A stretch of 64,000 nucleotides of DNA from Oerskovia sp042887685 (GCF_042887685.1 NZ_JBHVOS010000020.1:25178-89177); one strand, 5' to 3'. Positions 36,952 to 45,599 are shown, counted from the stretch's first letter. The notes: generated by a model not told the origin, from the sequence alone. Made by a program: numbers and translations.

Positions 36952-37664
36952 TGCACGTCGTCATCGTCGGAGCGGGCTCGGTCGGGCGCTCGATCGCCCG
37001 TGAGCTGCTCAGCCACGACCACGAGGTCATGATCATCGACAAGCAGCCCGCCGCGATGCGCGTCGCGCAGGTGGCCGACGCCGACTGGCTCCTCGCGGAC
37101 GCGTGCGAGCTCTCGACCCTCGCCGAGGCGAAGGTCGACGAGTGCGACGTGATCGTCGCGGCCACGGGCGACGACAAGGTCAACCTCGTGGTCTCGCTCC
37201 TCGCGAAGACCGAGTTCGGGGTCCCGCGGACCGTCGCACGCGTCAACAACCCCAAGAACGAGTGGATGTTCGACGAGTCCTGGGGCGTCGACGTCGCGGT
37301 CTCGACGCCCCGCATCATGACGTCGATGGTCGAGGAGGCCGTCGCGGTCGGCGACCTGGTCCGGATCTTCACGTTCCACCAGTCCGGCGCGGACATCCTC
37401 GAGCTCACGCTGCCACCCGACTCGCCGCTCATCGGCACGCGCGTCGGTCAGGTGGACTGGCCCCTGGACACCGTGCTCGCGGCGATCGTCCGCGGGACCC
37501 AGCCCATCGCACCGAGCATCGACGACACCCTCGAGGTCGGTGACGAGCTGCTCATCGTCACGGGCCGTGACGTCGACGAGGCCGCGCTCCTGCGGGTCCT
37601 GATCAACCCGTCGCCCGACGAGGGCACCGGGATCGTCGACGAGACGACCGGCCTGCCCGTCTGA
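36951..37664 (+). CDS. TrkA-type potassium-uptake regulatory subunit (second)
   Basis: This 237-residue RCK protein has TrkA-N (MHVVIVGAGSVGRSIARELL, with VMIIDKQP) and TrkA-C (ADILELTLPPDSPLIGTRVGQVDWP) domains. It overlaps the first Trk gene by one base, with GAGGAG 5 nt before the ATG, so both subunits are made in step and probably form a mixed RCK ring on a potassium transporter. A short hairpin (37705-37721, CGGGTCC-GGC-GGACCCG) follows the stop and may end the transcript. Confidence 0.9.
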   Translation: MHVVIVGAGSVGRSIARELLSHDHEVMIIDKQPAAMRVAQVADADWLLADACELSTLAEAKVDECDVIVAATGDDKVNLVVSLLAKTEFGVPRTVARVNNPKNEWMFDESWGVDVAVSTPRIMTSMVEEAVAVGDLVRIFTFHQSGADILELTLPPDSPLIGTRVGQVDWPLDTVLAAIVRGTQPIAPSIDDTLEVGDELLIVTGRDVDEAALLRVLINPSPDEGTGIVDETTGLPV

Positions 37665-37774
37665 GCCACGGCGGAGGTCGGCGCCAGCGCTCCACGGACC
37701 TTCTCGGGTCCGGCGGACCCGCCGGGCCGGCCCGCGGGCTCGGCCCGTCTCCGGGCCCGGGCTCGGGCTCGGGC

Positions 37775-38689
37775 TCAGCCCTTCTCGAGGACCGGCTCCG
37801 CCGCGTGCGGGCGACGGACCAGCAGCCAGGTCAGCCAGAGGGTCAGCGCCCACAGCGGGATCCCCATCACGAGGCGGGCCGTGCCCAGCCAGGCGACCGC
37901 GTCCTCGCCGGCCATGAACAGCGGCACCTGGACGGCCAGGCGCAGCGCGAACATCCCGACCCACAGCCACGTCGCCAGCGCGTACCGTCGCATGAGCGCC
38001 GCGTCCCCGCGCCAGCGCTGGGCCCACGCCCGGAACGCGCCAGGAGCCGGCGCGTCCTGGCCGTCCGCGGCGCTGCCGGCGCCGCCCTCGGCCCTCTCCC
38101 CCGGGGGGACGTGCGCACCCGAGGCCGTGGCGCCGTCGGGCACGTCGCTCGCCGCGACCGCGGCCTTGACCTTGTCCCCGTCCGTCCAGCCGCTGCGCAG
38201 CGCCTCGACGACGAGGCCCACCACGGGCCACCGGACCAGCACCGAGACCGCCATCGCGACCAGGTAGGCCGCGTTCGTGAGGAGACCCGCCGCGTAGTAG
38301 TTCTGCGCCTCGCCCGAGCGCCAGGCCCACAGCACGCCGATCGCGACACCCAGGAAGCCCCCGAACGCCTGCGTCACGGGCGTACGCTGGACCAGGCGCG
38401 CCGCCACGGCCACGAGCGCGACCGCGACCGACGCGATCAGCGCGGGCCGCAGCGTGTTGCCCGTCGCGATGAACACGACCACGAACACGAGGCCGGGAGC
38501 CATCGACTCCACGAGCCCACGCACCCCGCCGATCGTCTCGGCGAGCGAGAACGACTCCCCCGCCAGGGCGCGCACACCGCGCGCGGCCCCCTCGTCCGGC
38601 GGGACGACGTCGTCGATCGCCTCGGCGACCTCCTCCACCTCCTGGGCGGGGTCCATCGGGGCGCGCTCACGGGAGGGCTCGTGCGTCAT
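37775..38689 (-). CDS. DUF3159 membrane protein
   Basis: The 304-residue protein has a soluble acidic N-terminus (EEVEEVAEAIDDVVPP), then five to six membrane spans with ETIGGVRGLVESMAPGLVFVVVFIATG, the DUF3159 core, and VTQAFGGFLGVAIGVLWAWRSGEAQNYYAAGLLTNAAYL. A poorly conserved loop with GERAEGGAGSAADGQDAP separates two halves. Function is unknown, but the gene sits next to the OB-fold and DUF3710 genes across actinobacteria. ATG 38689 is used; only a weak GAGAGA precedes it. It starts 35 bp after the OB-fold gene stop, so they are one transcript. Confidence 0.85.
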   Translation of the reverse strand: MTHEPSRERAPMDPAQEVEEVAEAIDDVVPPDEGAARGVRALAGESFSLAETIGGVRGLVESMAPGLVFVVVFIATGNTLRPALIASVAVALVAVAARLVQRTPVTQAFGGFLGVAIGVLWAWRSGEAQNYYAAGLLTNAAYLVAMAVSVLVRWPVVGLVVEALRSGWTDGDKVKAAVAASDVPDGATASGAHVPPGERAEGGAGSAADGQDAPAPGAFRAWAQRWRGDAALMRRYALATWLWVGMFALRLAVQVPLFMAGEDAVAWLGTARLVMGIPLWALTLWLTWLLVRRPHAAEPVLEKG

Positions 38690-38723
38690 GTCGTCTCTCT
38701 CGCCGGCAGGAAGGGTCACGGAC

Positions 38724-39092
38724 TCACTCGCCTGCGCGCGGGCGCAGCTCGTAGCGGGGGTTGAACATGGTGCGCCGGCCCGCGATCTCGCAGACCAGAC
38801 CCTCGACCCGGACACGACGTCCCGGCTCGACGCCCGCGATGCGACGACGACCGAGCCACACCAGGTCGAGCGAGCCCGACCCGTCGTAGAGCTCCGCCTC
38901 GACCGTGGGCACGCCCTCGCGCGGGCGCAGGATGACCGAGCGCATGACGCCCGAGACGGTCGCACGCTTGCGGTTCGCGAGGTCGGAGACGGCCGAGCAC
39001 CCGACCTGGCTGGCCGAGTCGTGCCGCTCCTCGTCCGCGGCGATCTCCTCCTGGGAGGCCAGCACGGAGTGCAGTGCCTGACGCAGCGTCAT
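38724..39092 (-). CDS. OB-fold nucleic-acid-binding domain protein
   Basis: This 122-residue protein has an N-terminal helix (LRQALHSVLASQEEIAADEERHD) and an OB fold of the tRNA-anticodon/RecG wedge type (VSGVMRSVILRPREG, then VEAELYDGSGSLDLVWLGRRRIAGVEPGRRVRVEGLV and NPRYEL). It probably binds single-stranded DNA or RNA; a partner is unknown. It lies between the DUF3710 gene (2 bp upstream) and DUF3159 gene, all on the minus strand, so the three are co-transcribed. This trio next to dut is conserved in actinobacteria. Confidence 0.85.
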   Translation of the reverse strand: MTLRQALHSVLASQEEIAADEERHDSASQVGCSAVSDLANRKRATVSGVMRSVILRPREGVPTVEAELYDGSGSLDLVWLGRRRIAGVEPGRRVRVEGLVCEIAGRRTMFNPRYELRPRAGE

Positions 39093-39094
39093 GG

Positions 39095-39856
39095 TCAGCG
39101 CCTCTCGGTGATCTCCGGCCCGCGCGTGAGCGGGTCGAAGGTCGGGAGCGAGGGAGCGGCGCCCTCCGGAGCGGCGGCCGCGGGCCGCGGCGGCTGGCCG
39201 GGCAGGTGCATCGCGAGAAGGTCGCGGGGCGGGCGCGCGTTCTGGTCACGGACCACGACGATGTTCGCGAAGACCGACTCGAGCAGCCGGGCCGCCTCCG
39301 GGTCCGCCGCGGCCTTGCCCGTCAGGACACCCCGCAGGAACCAGCGCGGGCCGTCGACACCGACGAAGCGGGCCGCGCGGAACCCCTTCTGACCGTCCGG
39401 GCCCGTGGCCGGGAGCTTCGCGAGCAACTCGCGACCGAACGAGCCCGGGATGTCGTCGACCGTCCCGCCCTGCTGACGCACGGACTCGGCGATCTCCTCA
39501 CGGATCTCGTCCCAGATGCCCATGGTCTTGGGCGCCGCGAAGGCCTGGATCTGCAGCGCGGAACCGTTGACCGCCACAGCGGCCCCCGTGATCTTCTGCG
39601 TCTTCTTGTCGACCTCCATCCGCAGCTCCATGCCCGGGACGCCCGGCAGCCAGATGGCTCCGAGGTCCGCGCGGGCACCGAGCTCGCTCACCTGCGAGGA
39701 GTCGAACGGGCCACGAGCGCCCGCCGCGGGCGCGACCGGCGCCTGGCCTCCCGGGGTGCCGACCGCGTCTTCCACGGTCTCCTCGGTCCCGGAGCCCTCG
39801 GGGGCGACCGCCTCGTCGCTCGAGCTCTGCGACGCACTACGCCGGAACAAACCCAC
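39095..39856 (-). CDS. DUF3710 protein
   Basis: The 253-residue cytoplasmic protein begins MGLFRRSAS, has an acidic linker (EAVAPEGSGTEETVEDAV), and then the DUF3710 domain: GPFDSSQVSELGARADLGAIWLPGVPGMELRMEVDKKTQKITGA and the DVREEI-like IWDEIREEIAESVRQQGG. Function is not known. AAGGAG lies 7 nt before the ATG. The gene is 149 bp after dut on the same strand, with OB-fold and DUF3159 genes after it. Confidence 0.88.
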   Translation of the reverse strand: MGLFRRSASQSSSDEAVAPEGSGTEETVEDAVGTPGGQAPVAPAAGARGPFDSSQVSELGARADLGAIWLPGVPGMELRMEVDKKTQKITGAAVAVNGSALQIQAFAAPKTMGIWDEIREEIAESVRQQGGTVDDIPGSFGRELLAKLPATGPDGQKGFRAARFVGVDGPRWFLRGVLTGKAAADPEAARLLESVFANIVVVRDQNARPPRDLLAMHLPGQPPRPAAAAPEGAAPSLPTFDPLTRGPEITERR

Positions 39857-40005
39857 GGACGTTCTCCTTCAGCTCTTCGCCGCGTCGACCATCGACCACG
39901 GCTCGTTCGGGACGGCAGGACCGACCCTGCTCCTCCCACCCTAGACCGCTGCGCCGCCCGCGTGACCGTCCTCGGCCACGGGCGAACACCCCGGCGTCGC
40001 GGGGC

Positions 40006-40515
40006 TCACTGCGCGGCGACCCACCCGCCGCTCGACCCGAACCCGCCCTCGCCACGGTGCGACCCGGGCAACCGCTCGGCCTGCAGGAAACGCGCGTGCT
40101 CGACCTTCTGGATCACGAGCTGGGCGATGCGGTCGCCCCGGTGGAGCACGACCGGGGTCTGCGGGTCCGTGTTGTGGAGGATCACCTTGATCTCGCCGCG
40201 GTAGCCCGCGTCGACCGTCCCGGGTGCGTTGACGATCGTCAGGCCGTGGCGGGCCGCGAGGCCCGAGCGGGGGTGGACGAACGCGGCGTAGCCGTCGGGC
40301 AGCGCGATCGCGAGCCCGGTCGGGACGGTGGCCCGGCCCTGCGGCGCGATCTCCACGTCCACGGTCGTCACGAGGTCCGCGCCCGCGTCGCCGGGGTGGG
40401 CGTAGGCGGGGACGGGGGTCACGTCGTCGAGGAGCTGGACCAGCACCTCGACGTCGCCCGGTCGGGCGGGCACGGGTGCGAGGGCGGTCGGGGCCGCCGG
40501 TTCGTCGATGGGCAC
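40006..40515 (-). CDS. dut: Deoxyuridine 5'-triphosphate nucleotidohydrolase
   Basis: This 169-residue trimeric dUTPase splits dUTP into dUMP and pyrophosphate, keeping uracil out of DNA and supplying thymidylate synthesis. All five family motifs are visible: AGADL, PRSGLAARHG, NAPGTVDAGYRGEIKV, GDRIAQLVIQ and the C-terminal GGFGSSG arm. GTG 40515 lies 6 nt after TAGGCT (40527-40522), a leaderless arrangement. An N-terminal extension of about 20 residues (MPIDEPAAPTALAPVPARPG) precedes the usual start of the fold; a shorter internal start has no better signal. Confidence 0.95.
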   Translation of the reverse strand: MPIDEPAAPTALAPVPARPGDVEVLVQLLDDVTPVPAYAHPGDAGADLVTTVDVEIAPQGRATVPTGLAIALPDGYAAFVHPRSGLAARHGLTIVNAPGTVDAGYRGEIKVILHNTDPQTPVVLHRGDRIAQLVIQKVEHARFLQAERLPGSHRGEGGFGSSGGWVAAQ

Positions 40516-40521
40516 CCGCAG

Positions 40522-40527
40522 AGCCTA
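40522..40527 (-). promoter_or_regulatory. TAGGCT -10 box of dut
   Basis: Read on the minus strand, TAGGCT is followed by 6 nt and GTG 40515; no Shine-Dalgarno sequence is present. Confidence 0.45.
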
Positions 40528-40630
40528 GTCCGCGGCGGGCGGCCCCGCGAACACCCCTGGGCCCCATTCTCGCTCCCGCTCCCCCGGACGCACGACCACC
40601 ACCGCCGGACGGACCTGGGATGATGGGCTC

Positions 40631-41167
40631 ATGCCTCAGCCTGCCCCTGCCTACCGCGAACGCCTGCTCCCCGGCCCCGGCGGATGGTCCGCCGCCGTCG
40701 CCTTCGCCGTCATCCTCGGCGTGGCGCTGTGGCCCGTCGACGACGTGCTGTCGATCTCCACGGGGGTCGTGGCCCTCGTCGTCCTGGTCGCCCTCGCATG
40801 GTGGACCTCCCCCGTGGTCTCCGTCTCCCCCGGTCCGGACGGCCAGCCCGTGCTGCGCGCCGGACGCGCGACGATCCCGACGCCGCTCCTCGGGACCACC
40901 ACGGTGCTCGACCGCGCGGCCATGACGCGCGAGCTCGGCCCCACGCTCGACGCCAGGGCGTACGTCTGCCTGCGGGCGTGGGCCCGCACCGGTCTGCGTG
41001 TCGAGCTCGTCGACCCGGCCGACCCGACCCCGTACTGGCTCGTCTCCACCCGGCGACCGACCGAGCTCGCCGCAGCCCTGACCGCGAGCGCCCCGACCGG
41101 CGGCACCGCGGGCACCGCGGGCGTCATGGGCACCGCGGCCGACGGTCGGGACCAGCCCGACCGCTGA
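40631..41167 (+). CDS. DUF3093 membrane protein
   Basis: The 178-residue protein has two adjacent N-terminal membrane helices (GGWSAAVAFAVILGVALWPV and STGVVALVVLVALAWW) and a cytoplasmic domain with RAYVCLRAWARTGLRVELVDPADPTPYWLVSTRRPTELAAAL, which marks DUF3093. The tail is rich in Gly, Thr and Ala. Function is unknown. It is divergent from dut, starting 116 bp away, as in M. tuberculosis. The ATG lies 6 nt after GATGAT, so it may also be leaderless. A tandem repeat and a long hairpin follow its stop. Confidence 0.87.
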   Translation: MPQPAPAYRERLLPGPGGWSAAVAFAVILGVALWPVDDVLSISTGVVALVVLVALAWWTSPVVSVSPGPDGQPVLRAGRATIPTPLLGTTTVLDRAAMTRELGPTLDARAYVCLRAWARTGLRVELVDPADPTPYWLVSTRRPTELAAALTASAPTGGTAGTAGVMGTAADGRDQPDR

Positions 41168-41169
41168 CC

Positions 41170-41202
41170 AGCCGTCGACGGGCCGTCGACGAGCCGTCGA
41201 CG
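41170..41202. repeat. Three 11-bp tandem repeats
   Basis: Three copies of (A/G)GCCGTCGACG lie end to end just after the DUF3093 stop codon and before the terminator hairpin. The second copy differs only in its first base. Confidence 0.7.
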
Positions 41203-41214
41203 AGCCCGGACGCG

Positions 41215-41252
41215 CGGACGGCCGCCACCCCTCGTGGGGTGGCGGCCGTCCG
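41215..41252. terminator. Bidirectional terminator between the DUF3093 and DUF4193 genes
   Basis: A perfect 17-bp stem (41215-41231 with 41236-41252) closes on the tetraloop TCGT. It lies between two convergent genes, 48 nt and 19 nt from their stops. Confidence 0.8.
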
Positions 41253-41270
41253 TCGTTGGGGCTCAGGCCG

Positions 41271-41570
41271 TCAGGCCGCGCACTCCGAGCAGATCTGCTG
41301 CCCGTTCTTCTCGTACGCGAGCTGGCTGCGGTGGTGCACGAGGAAGCAGCTCGAACAGGTGAACTCGTCAGCCTGCCGAGGCAGCACGCGGACCGAGAGC
41401 TCTTCGCCGGAGAGGTCCGCGCCCGGGAGCTCGAACCCTTCCGCAGCTTCGGTCTCGTCTTCGTCCACAACGCCCGAGCTCTTGTCGGAGCGACGAGCCT
41501 GCAGCTCTTGGATCGAGTCCTCGCTGAGATCCTCTTCGCTCTTGCGGGGGGCGTCGTAGTCAGTTGCCAT
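41271..41570 (-). CDS. DUF4193 zinc-ribbon protein
   Basis: The 99-residue protein begins MATDYDAPRKSEEDLSEDSI and has an acidic middle (DEDETEAAEGFELPGADLSGEELSVRVLP) and a C-terminal zinc ribbon with two CXXC pairs, CSSC and CSEC, separated by about 20 residues. DUF4193 proteins are almost universal in actinobacteria and resemble small RNA-polymerase-binding or regulatory proteins, but their role has not been settled. The long ORF upstream is not needed; ATG 41570 gives the standard family length. No clear Shine-Dalgarno is seen. Confidence 0.9.
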   Translation of the reverse strand: MATDYDAPRKSEEDLSEDSIQELQARRSDKSSGVVDEDETEAAEGFELPGADLSGEELSVRVLPRQADEFTCSSCFLVHHRSQLAYEKNGQQICSECAA

Positions 41571-41809
41571 CTGTGGGGTCACACTCCGGAACGTCGTGGT
41601 CGAACATGGGGGTCGTTCGGTCCGGCGAAGGCCGTCGAACAGGCACTCCGTAGGACGTTCTGCTGGACGTCCTGACTGGTGTACGCGGTGTAATGCTCCG
41701 CCGCCGGGAATTGTTCCCGGGGGCGAACGGATTCTGCACCATTTACCGCGCTGGCGCATCCCCGACGCGAGTGGTCCTCGTCACCCCTCACCAGGCCCGA
41801 CGGATTCCC

Positions 41810-42667
41810 TCACCGGGTGCCGTCGGAATCGGCACCGGAGGCCTCCAGGATCGCGACCAGGTCCGCCACGGCCTGCGGCGCACCGGCGACCGTCATCTCG
41901 ACTCCCGCCGGTCGCCCCCGCAGGCCGGTCACGGTCGCACCGGACTCCTGCGCGACGAGCGCACCTGCGGCGAGGTCCCAGGGGTTGAGGCCGCGCTCGT
42001 AGTAGAGGTCGAGGCTGCCGGTCGCGACGAGGCACAGGTCGATCGCGGCCGAACCGAGCCGACGGATGTCGCGCACCTGCGGCAGCACGTCCACGAGCAC
42101 CTGCGCCTGGTGGCGCCGACGGTCGGCGTCGTACCCGAAGCCCGTCCCGACGAGGGACGTCGCGAGCGGGCCCGCAGGGTTGACGACTACGGGCTCCCCG
42201 TCGAGGGTCGCCCCCGCACCGAGGCCGGCCGTCCAGGTGCGCCCGTCGACGATCGAGTGCACGGCGCCGGCGAGCACCGTCCACTCGGCGGGGTCGGGAG
42301 GACCGGCCACCACGGCGACCGAGATCGCGTACGAGGCGACCGAGTACAGGTAGTTGACCGTGCCGTCGATCGGGTCGATGACCCACGTCAGACCGGACGT
42401 GCCGGCCGACGCCCCCTCCTCCTCGCCGAGGATCGCGTCGTCGGGACGCTCGCGCGCGATGATGCGCCGCAGGAGGGCCTCCGACTCGGCGTCCATGGCT
42501 GTCACGACGTCGACCGCGCTCGACTTGGTCGCAGCGACCTCGACGTGCTCGGGCCGGCCGTCGCGCACGAGCGCCCCGGCCTCCCGGGCCAGGCGCTCGG
42601 CGAGGGCTCGCAGCTCCGGGACGGTGACGTCGTCGGGCAGGCGGGGGTCATCGATGAAGGAGGTCAC
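41810..42667 (-). CDS. suhB: Inositol-1-monophosphatase family protein
   Basis: This 285-residue enzyme removes phosphate from myo-inositol-1-phosphate or related sugar phosphates; actinobacteria need inositol for phosphatidylinositol and mycothiol. The metal sites are visible: GEEEGA, then WVIDPIDGTVNYLYS (the family DPIDGTxN signature) and the C-terminal ERGLNPWDLAAGALVAQESG. GTG 42667 is used; an upstream CAGGAT lies 7 nt before it. The TRIC-type channel gene ends 3 bp before this start, so both are one transcript. A 239-bp gap to the DUF4193 gene holds only a short dyad (41704-41720). Confidence 0.92.
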   Translation of the reverse strand: MTSFIDDPRLPDDVTVPELRALAERLAREAGALVRDGRPEHVEVAATKSSAVDVVTAMDAESEALLRRIIARERPDDAILGEEEGASAGTSGLTWVIDPIDGTVNYLYSVASYAISVAVVAGPPDPAEWTVLAGAVHSIVDGRTWTAGLGAGATLDGEPVVVNPAGPLATSLVGTGFGYDADRRRHQAQVLVDVLPQVRDIRRLGSAAIDLCLVATGSLDLYYERGLNPWDLAAGALVAQESGATVTGLRGRPAGVEMTVAGAPQAVADLVAILEASGADSDGTR

Positions 42668-42670
42668 GTC

Positions 42671-43333
42671 TCACATCCTGCCCGACCCTGCTCCGCCGCG
42701 ACGACCCGACCACGGACCCGGGACGGTCCACCCGAGCCGCAGCGAGACCAGCCGGAAGCCGAAGATCAGCGCGATCGTCGCGAGCTGGGTCCACCCCGTG
42801 AGCCACCCCTCGCGCCACAGGACCGCCGTGATGAACGCCCCCACGATCGCGGGCACCGCGTAGAGCTGACGGTCCTGGAGGATGAGCGGCGCCTCGCTCG
42901 TGAGCAGGTCGCGCAGGATCCCGCCCCCGATCCCCGTGAGGGTGCCGACGATCACCGCGGCCATGAGGCCGACCCCGTAGTCGAGGCCCTTGGTCGTCCC
43001 GACGATCACGAACAGCGCGAGCGCGCCCGCGTCGAGCACGACGATCCCGCGCCGCATCCGTTCGAGACGAGGGTGGAAGAAGTAGATGAACACTCCCCCG
43101 GCCAGCGCGGCCACAACGAGGCGCCAGCTCGAGATCCCCACGGGGGGTGTCGCGCCGATGAGCACGTCGCGCAGGATCCCGCCGCCCAGACCTGTCGCCC
43201 AGGCGAGCACGAGCACCCCGAAGATGTCGAAGGACTTGCGGATCGCGGACAGACCACCGGACAGTGCGGCGCAGAACACGGCGCCCAGCTCGAGGACGTC
43301 GTCCATCGGGAACTCGATCACGGGGAGAATCAT
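42671..43333 (-). CDS. Trimeric intracellular cation (TRIC/UPF0126) family channel
   Basis: The 220-residue protein consists of two similar halves of three membrane helices, each ending in a GGGILRD motif (ATGLGGGILRDVLIG and GIGGGILRDLLTS), the hallmark of the YadS/YicG family. Prokaryotic members form homotrimeric cation or glycine-permeable channels. ATG 43333 is chosen; ATG 43306 (MDDVLEL) is also possible, and neither has a strong ribosome binding site. The gene is divergent from sepH and lies 3 bp before suhB on the same strand. Confidence 0.86.
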   Translation of the reverse strand: MILPVIEFPMDDVLELGAVFCAALSGGLSAIRKSFDIFGVLVLAWATGLGGGILRDVLIGATPPVGISSWRLVVAALAGGVFIYFFHPRLERMRRGIVVLDAGALALFVIVGTTKGLDYGVGLMAAVIVGTLTGIGGGILRDLLTSEAPLILQDRQLYAVPAIVGAFITAVLWREGWLTGWTQLATIALIFGFRLVSLRLGWTVPGPWSGRRGGAGSGRM

Positions 43334-43455
43334 CCCAGCAGACCCCGGAACGCGGCACACCGAGCCGCCTGCGCCGCGTGGGCGACCCGGGATGGCACTC
43401 TCGGGAGTGCAGGCCCACCGGCGACGAGCCGGTCTGCGACGGCGTGGGAGGATTC

Positions 43456-44739
43456 ATGAACGAGCTCGAGCTGGTGAGGTTGCACGAGGACGGGGAGACC
43501 CTCGTCCTCGCCGGAGCGGACGGTGCCCGGTTCACGCTGCCCATCGACGACGCGCTGCGCGCCGCGGTCCGCCGCGACCGCACCCAGCTCGAACAGCTGC
43601 GGGCCCAGGCTCCCGGCGTCCTGCCCGTGCGGGAGATCCAGTCCCAGCTGCGCGCGGGCCACAGCGCCCGTGAGGTCGCCGAGAAGGCCGGCATCCCGAT
43701 CGAGCAGGTGCGCCGCTTCGAGGGGCCCGTGCTCGCCGAGCAGGAGTTCGTCGTCGAGCAGGTCCGCAAGAACCGGCTGGGGCACGACGAGGGCTCCCTC
43801 ACCCTGGGCGAGCTCGTCACCGAGCGCCTGACCGCTCGCGGCGTCGAGCCCGAGGACGTCGAGTGGTCCGCGGCCCGCCCGCACGGCGCGGCGTGGACCG
43901 TCACGGCGCTCTTCCTGATCGGGGACCGCGCCCGCAGCGCACGCTGGTCCTACGACCCCCAGTCCCGCTCCCTGCACGCGCTCGAGGACGAGGCCCGCTG
44001 GCTGTCCGGGGCATCGCCCGAGGCCGAGCCAGTGCGCGGCGTGCGCGGCGCGATCTTCGACCACGCGGCGCGCGGTGGCGGCCAGGCCCCGTCGGCGCCT
44101 TCCCCCGAGCGGGGTCCGGGCACCGACGCGTCGGACGAACCCGCGCGCACGCAGGTCGTCGAGACCCTGCCGCTGCACGACGAGACGACCTCGATCCTCG
44201 ACGACCTCAGCCAGCGGCGCGGCGTGCGTGCGCACCGCGACGACGACCCGGCGATCTTCGAGGGCTTCGGTCCTCCCCAGACGTTCGACCTGGGCACCCC
44301 GTCGCGGCGCGACGACGCGCGCGGCGAGGAGGACGAGCCCGCAGGGGCCAAGGTCATCAGCCTCGGTCAGGGTGGGCGCCAGGGGGCGCACCACCGGCCC
44401 GACGACGGCGCTCACCCGTCACGGTCGGCCCGCCGGGACGCGAACCGTGACGTCGGACGGGACGAAGGGCTCGACCCGTCCGAGGAGCCCCCTGACCAGG
44501 AGTCTCGCGACGCCCACCCTGCGGGGTCGGGAAGCCGCGAGCGTCGCACGGGCGACGACCGCACGACCGACGTCGACCCCGACGAGCACGTCAGCGCGAC
44601 GCGTCCCCGGCGCGAGGACGCCGGAGGCCGGACCGAGCCTGCGGCGCACCCGGCCGAGCCGCGACGCAGCGGCCGCAAGCCCCGGGCGAGCGTTCCCAGC
44701 TGGGACGAGATCGTCTTCGGGGCCAAGCCCGAGCACTGA
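43456..44739 (+). CDS. sepH: SepH septation protein (DUF3071)
   Basis: This 427-residue cell-division protein has the DUF3071 N-terminal region MNELELVRLHEDGETLVLAG, a helix-turn-helix-like segment (SAREVAEKAGIPIEQVRRFEGPV), and a long charged disordered region. It ends with the short conserved SWDEIVFGAK motif. In Streptomyces and mycobacteria SepH binds FtsZ and promotes Z-ring assembly. GGAGG lies 5 nt before ATG 43456. The linker (about residues 180-400) is rich in Arg, Asp, Glu and Pro, as is normal for the family. A terminator hairpin follows. Confidence 0.93.
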   Translation: MNELELVRLHEDGETLVLAGADGARFTLPIDDALRAAVRRDRTQLEQLRAQAPGVLPVREIQSQLRAGHSAREVAEKAGIPIEQVRRFEGPVLAEQEFVVEQVRKNRLGHDEGSLTLGELVTERLTARGVEPEDVEWSAARPHGAAWTVTALFLIGDRARSARWSYDPQSRSLHALEDEARWLSGASPEAEPVRGVRGAIFDHAARGGGQAPSAPSPERGPGTDASDEPARTQVVETLPLHDETTSILDDLSQRRGVRAHRDDDPAIFEGFGPPQTFDLGTPSRRDDARGEEDEPAGAKVISLGQGGRQGAHHRPDDGAHPSRSARRDANRDVGRDEGLDPSEEPPDQESRDAHPAGSGSRERRTGDDRTTDVDPDEHVSATRPRREDAGGRTEPAAHPAEPRRSGRKPRASVPSWDEIVFGAKPEH

Positions 44740-44745
44740 GCTCCT

Positions 44746-44773
44746 GGCGCGGAGGTCCGAGGCCCTCCGCGCC
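44746..44773 (+). terminator. Hairpin after sepH
   Basis: A 10-bp GC stem (44746-44755 with 44764-44773) lies 7 nt after the sepH stop and could also serve the convergent tdk gene. Confidence 0.65.
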
Positions 44774-44850
44774 GCCGTCGACCCTGCGTCACGATCCCGC
44801 GTCGCGGGGGTCTCAGCCTGTCGCGGAGGCCTCAGCGCCTCGCCGGGGAC

Positions 44851-45516
44851 TCAGCGGGGCGCGGGTCCCTCCGACAGGTCGAGGGCCAACCCGTCCCCGT
44901 TCGCCGAGCGCAGCCGGGCCGACGCGGAGGTCATGCGCCGCATGTGGTGCCGTCGGCACAGGACCTCGTAGGCGACCTCGCTCGCACTGTCGGTGTCACC
45001 CACCACCACCTGCGCCCCCTCGACGACCATCCAGCCGTCGACCGTGCGCGCGTTGTGGGTCGCGCGGGCCCCGCACCAGCACAGCGCCTGCACCTGGAGC
45101 ACCTCCACACGGTCGGCCAGCTCGATGAGGCGCGCCGAGCCCGGGAAGAGGTGCGACCGGAAGTCCGCCGTGATGCCGAAGGCGAACACGTCGATCTCGA
45201 CCTCGTCGACCAGGCGGGCGAGCTGCTCGACCTGGGTCGTCGAGTAGAACTGGGCCTCGTCGCAGATCAGGTAGTCGACGGTCTCGCCGTGCCGACGTGC
45301 GTCCACCACGAACGACCAGAAGTCCGTGTCGTCGCGGACCTCGTGCGCGGCGACCTCGAGGCCGAGGCGCGAGGAGAGCCGGTCCGTCCCGGCGCGGTCG
45401 TTGCGGGAGAACTTGAGCCCCGTCCGACCACGCGCGGAGTGGTTGTGGTCGAGCTGCAGGGCGAGGGTGGACTTGCCGCAGTCCATCGTGCCGGAGAAGA
45501 AGACCAGCTCTGCCAC
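44851..45516 (-). CDS. tdk: Thymidine kinase
   Basis: This 221-residue type II thymidine kinase salvages thymidine to dTMP. The P-loop SGTMDCGKSTL lies near the N-terminus, DEAQFYS is the Mg-binding region, and ITADFRSHLFPGSARLIELADRVEVLQ matches the lasso/substrate region. The zinc site is reduced: one CWCGA pair and CRRHH are present. The start is GTG 45516 with GAAAGG 9 nt upstream. It lies downstream of a phosphodiesterase gene on the same strand with a hairpin between them. Confidence 0.93.
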   Translation of the reverse strand: MAELVFFSGTMDCGKSTLALQLDHNHSARGRTGLKFSRNDRAGTDRLSSRLGLEVAAHEVRDDTDFWSFVVDARRHGETVDYLICDEAQFYSTTQVEQLARLVDEVEIDVFAFGITADFRSHLFPGSARLIELADRVEVLQVQALCWCGARATHNARTVDGWMVVEGAQVVVGDTDSASEVAYEVLCRRHHMRRMTSASARLRSANGDGLALDLSEGPAPR

Positions 45517-45557
45517 GGTCGTGGGCCTTTCGGGTACGGGGGACGGTCCCCTGAGGG

Positions 45558-45585
45558 CACCCGGTCACGACGTCCGGACCGGGTG
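45558..45585 (-). terminator. Hairpin between the phosphodiesterase gene and tdk
   Basis: CACCCGGTC (45558-45566) pairs with GACCGGGTG (45577-45585) around a 10-nt loop. It sits just past the stop of the phosphodiesterase gene on the minus strand. Confidence 0.55.
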
Positions 45586-45599
45586 GGGTGGGTTGGTGC

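Noticed and set aside
41704..41720. CCGGGAATTGTTCCCGG as a LexA/SOS box
   Set aside because: The actinobacterial SOS box needs GAAC-N4-GTTC; this dyad has GGGAA and TTCCC with a 3-base centre, and neither neighbour is an SOS gene.
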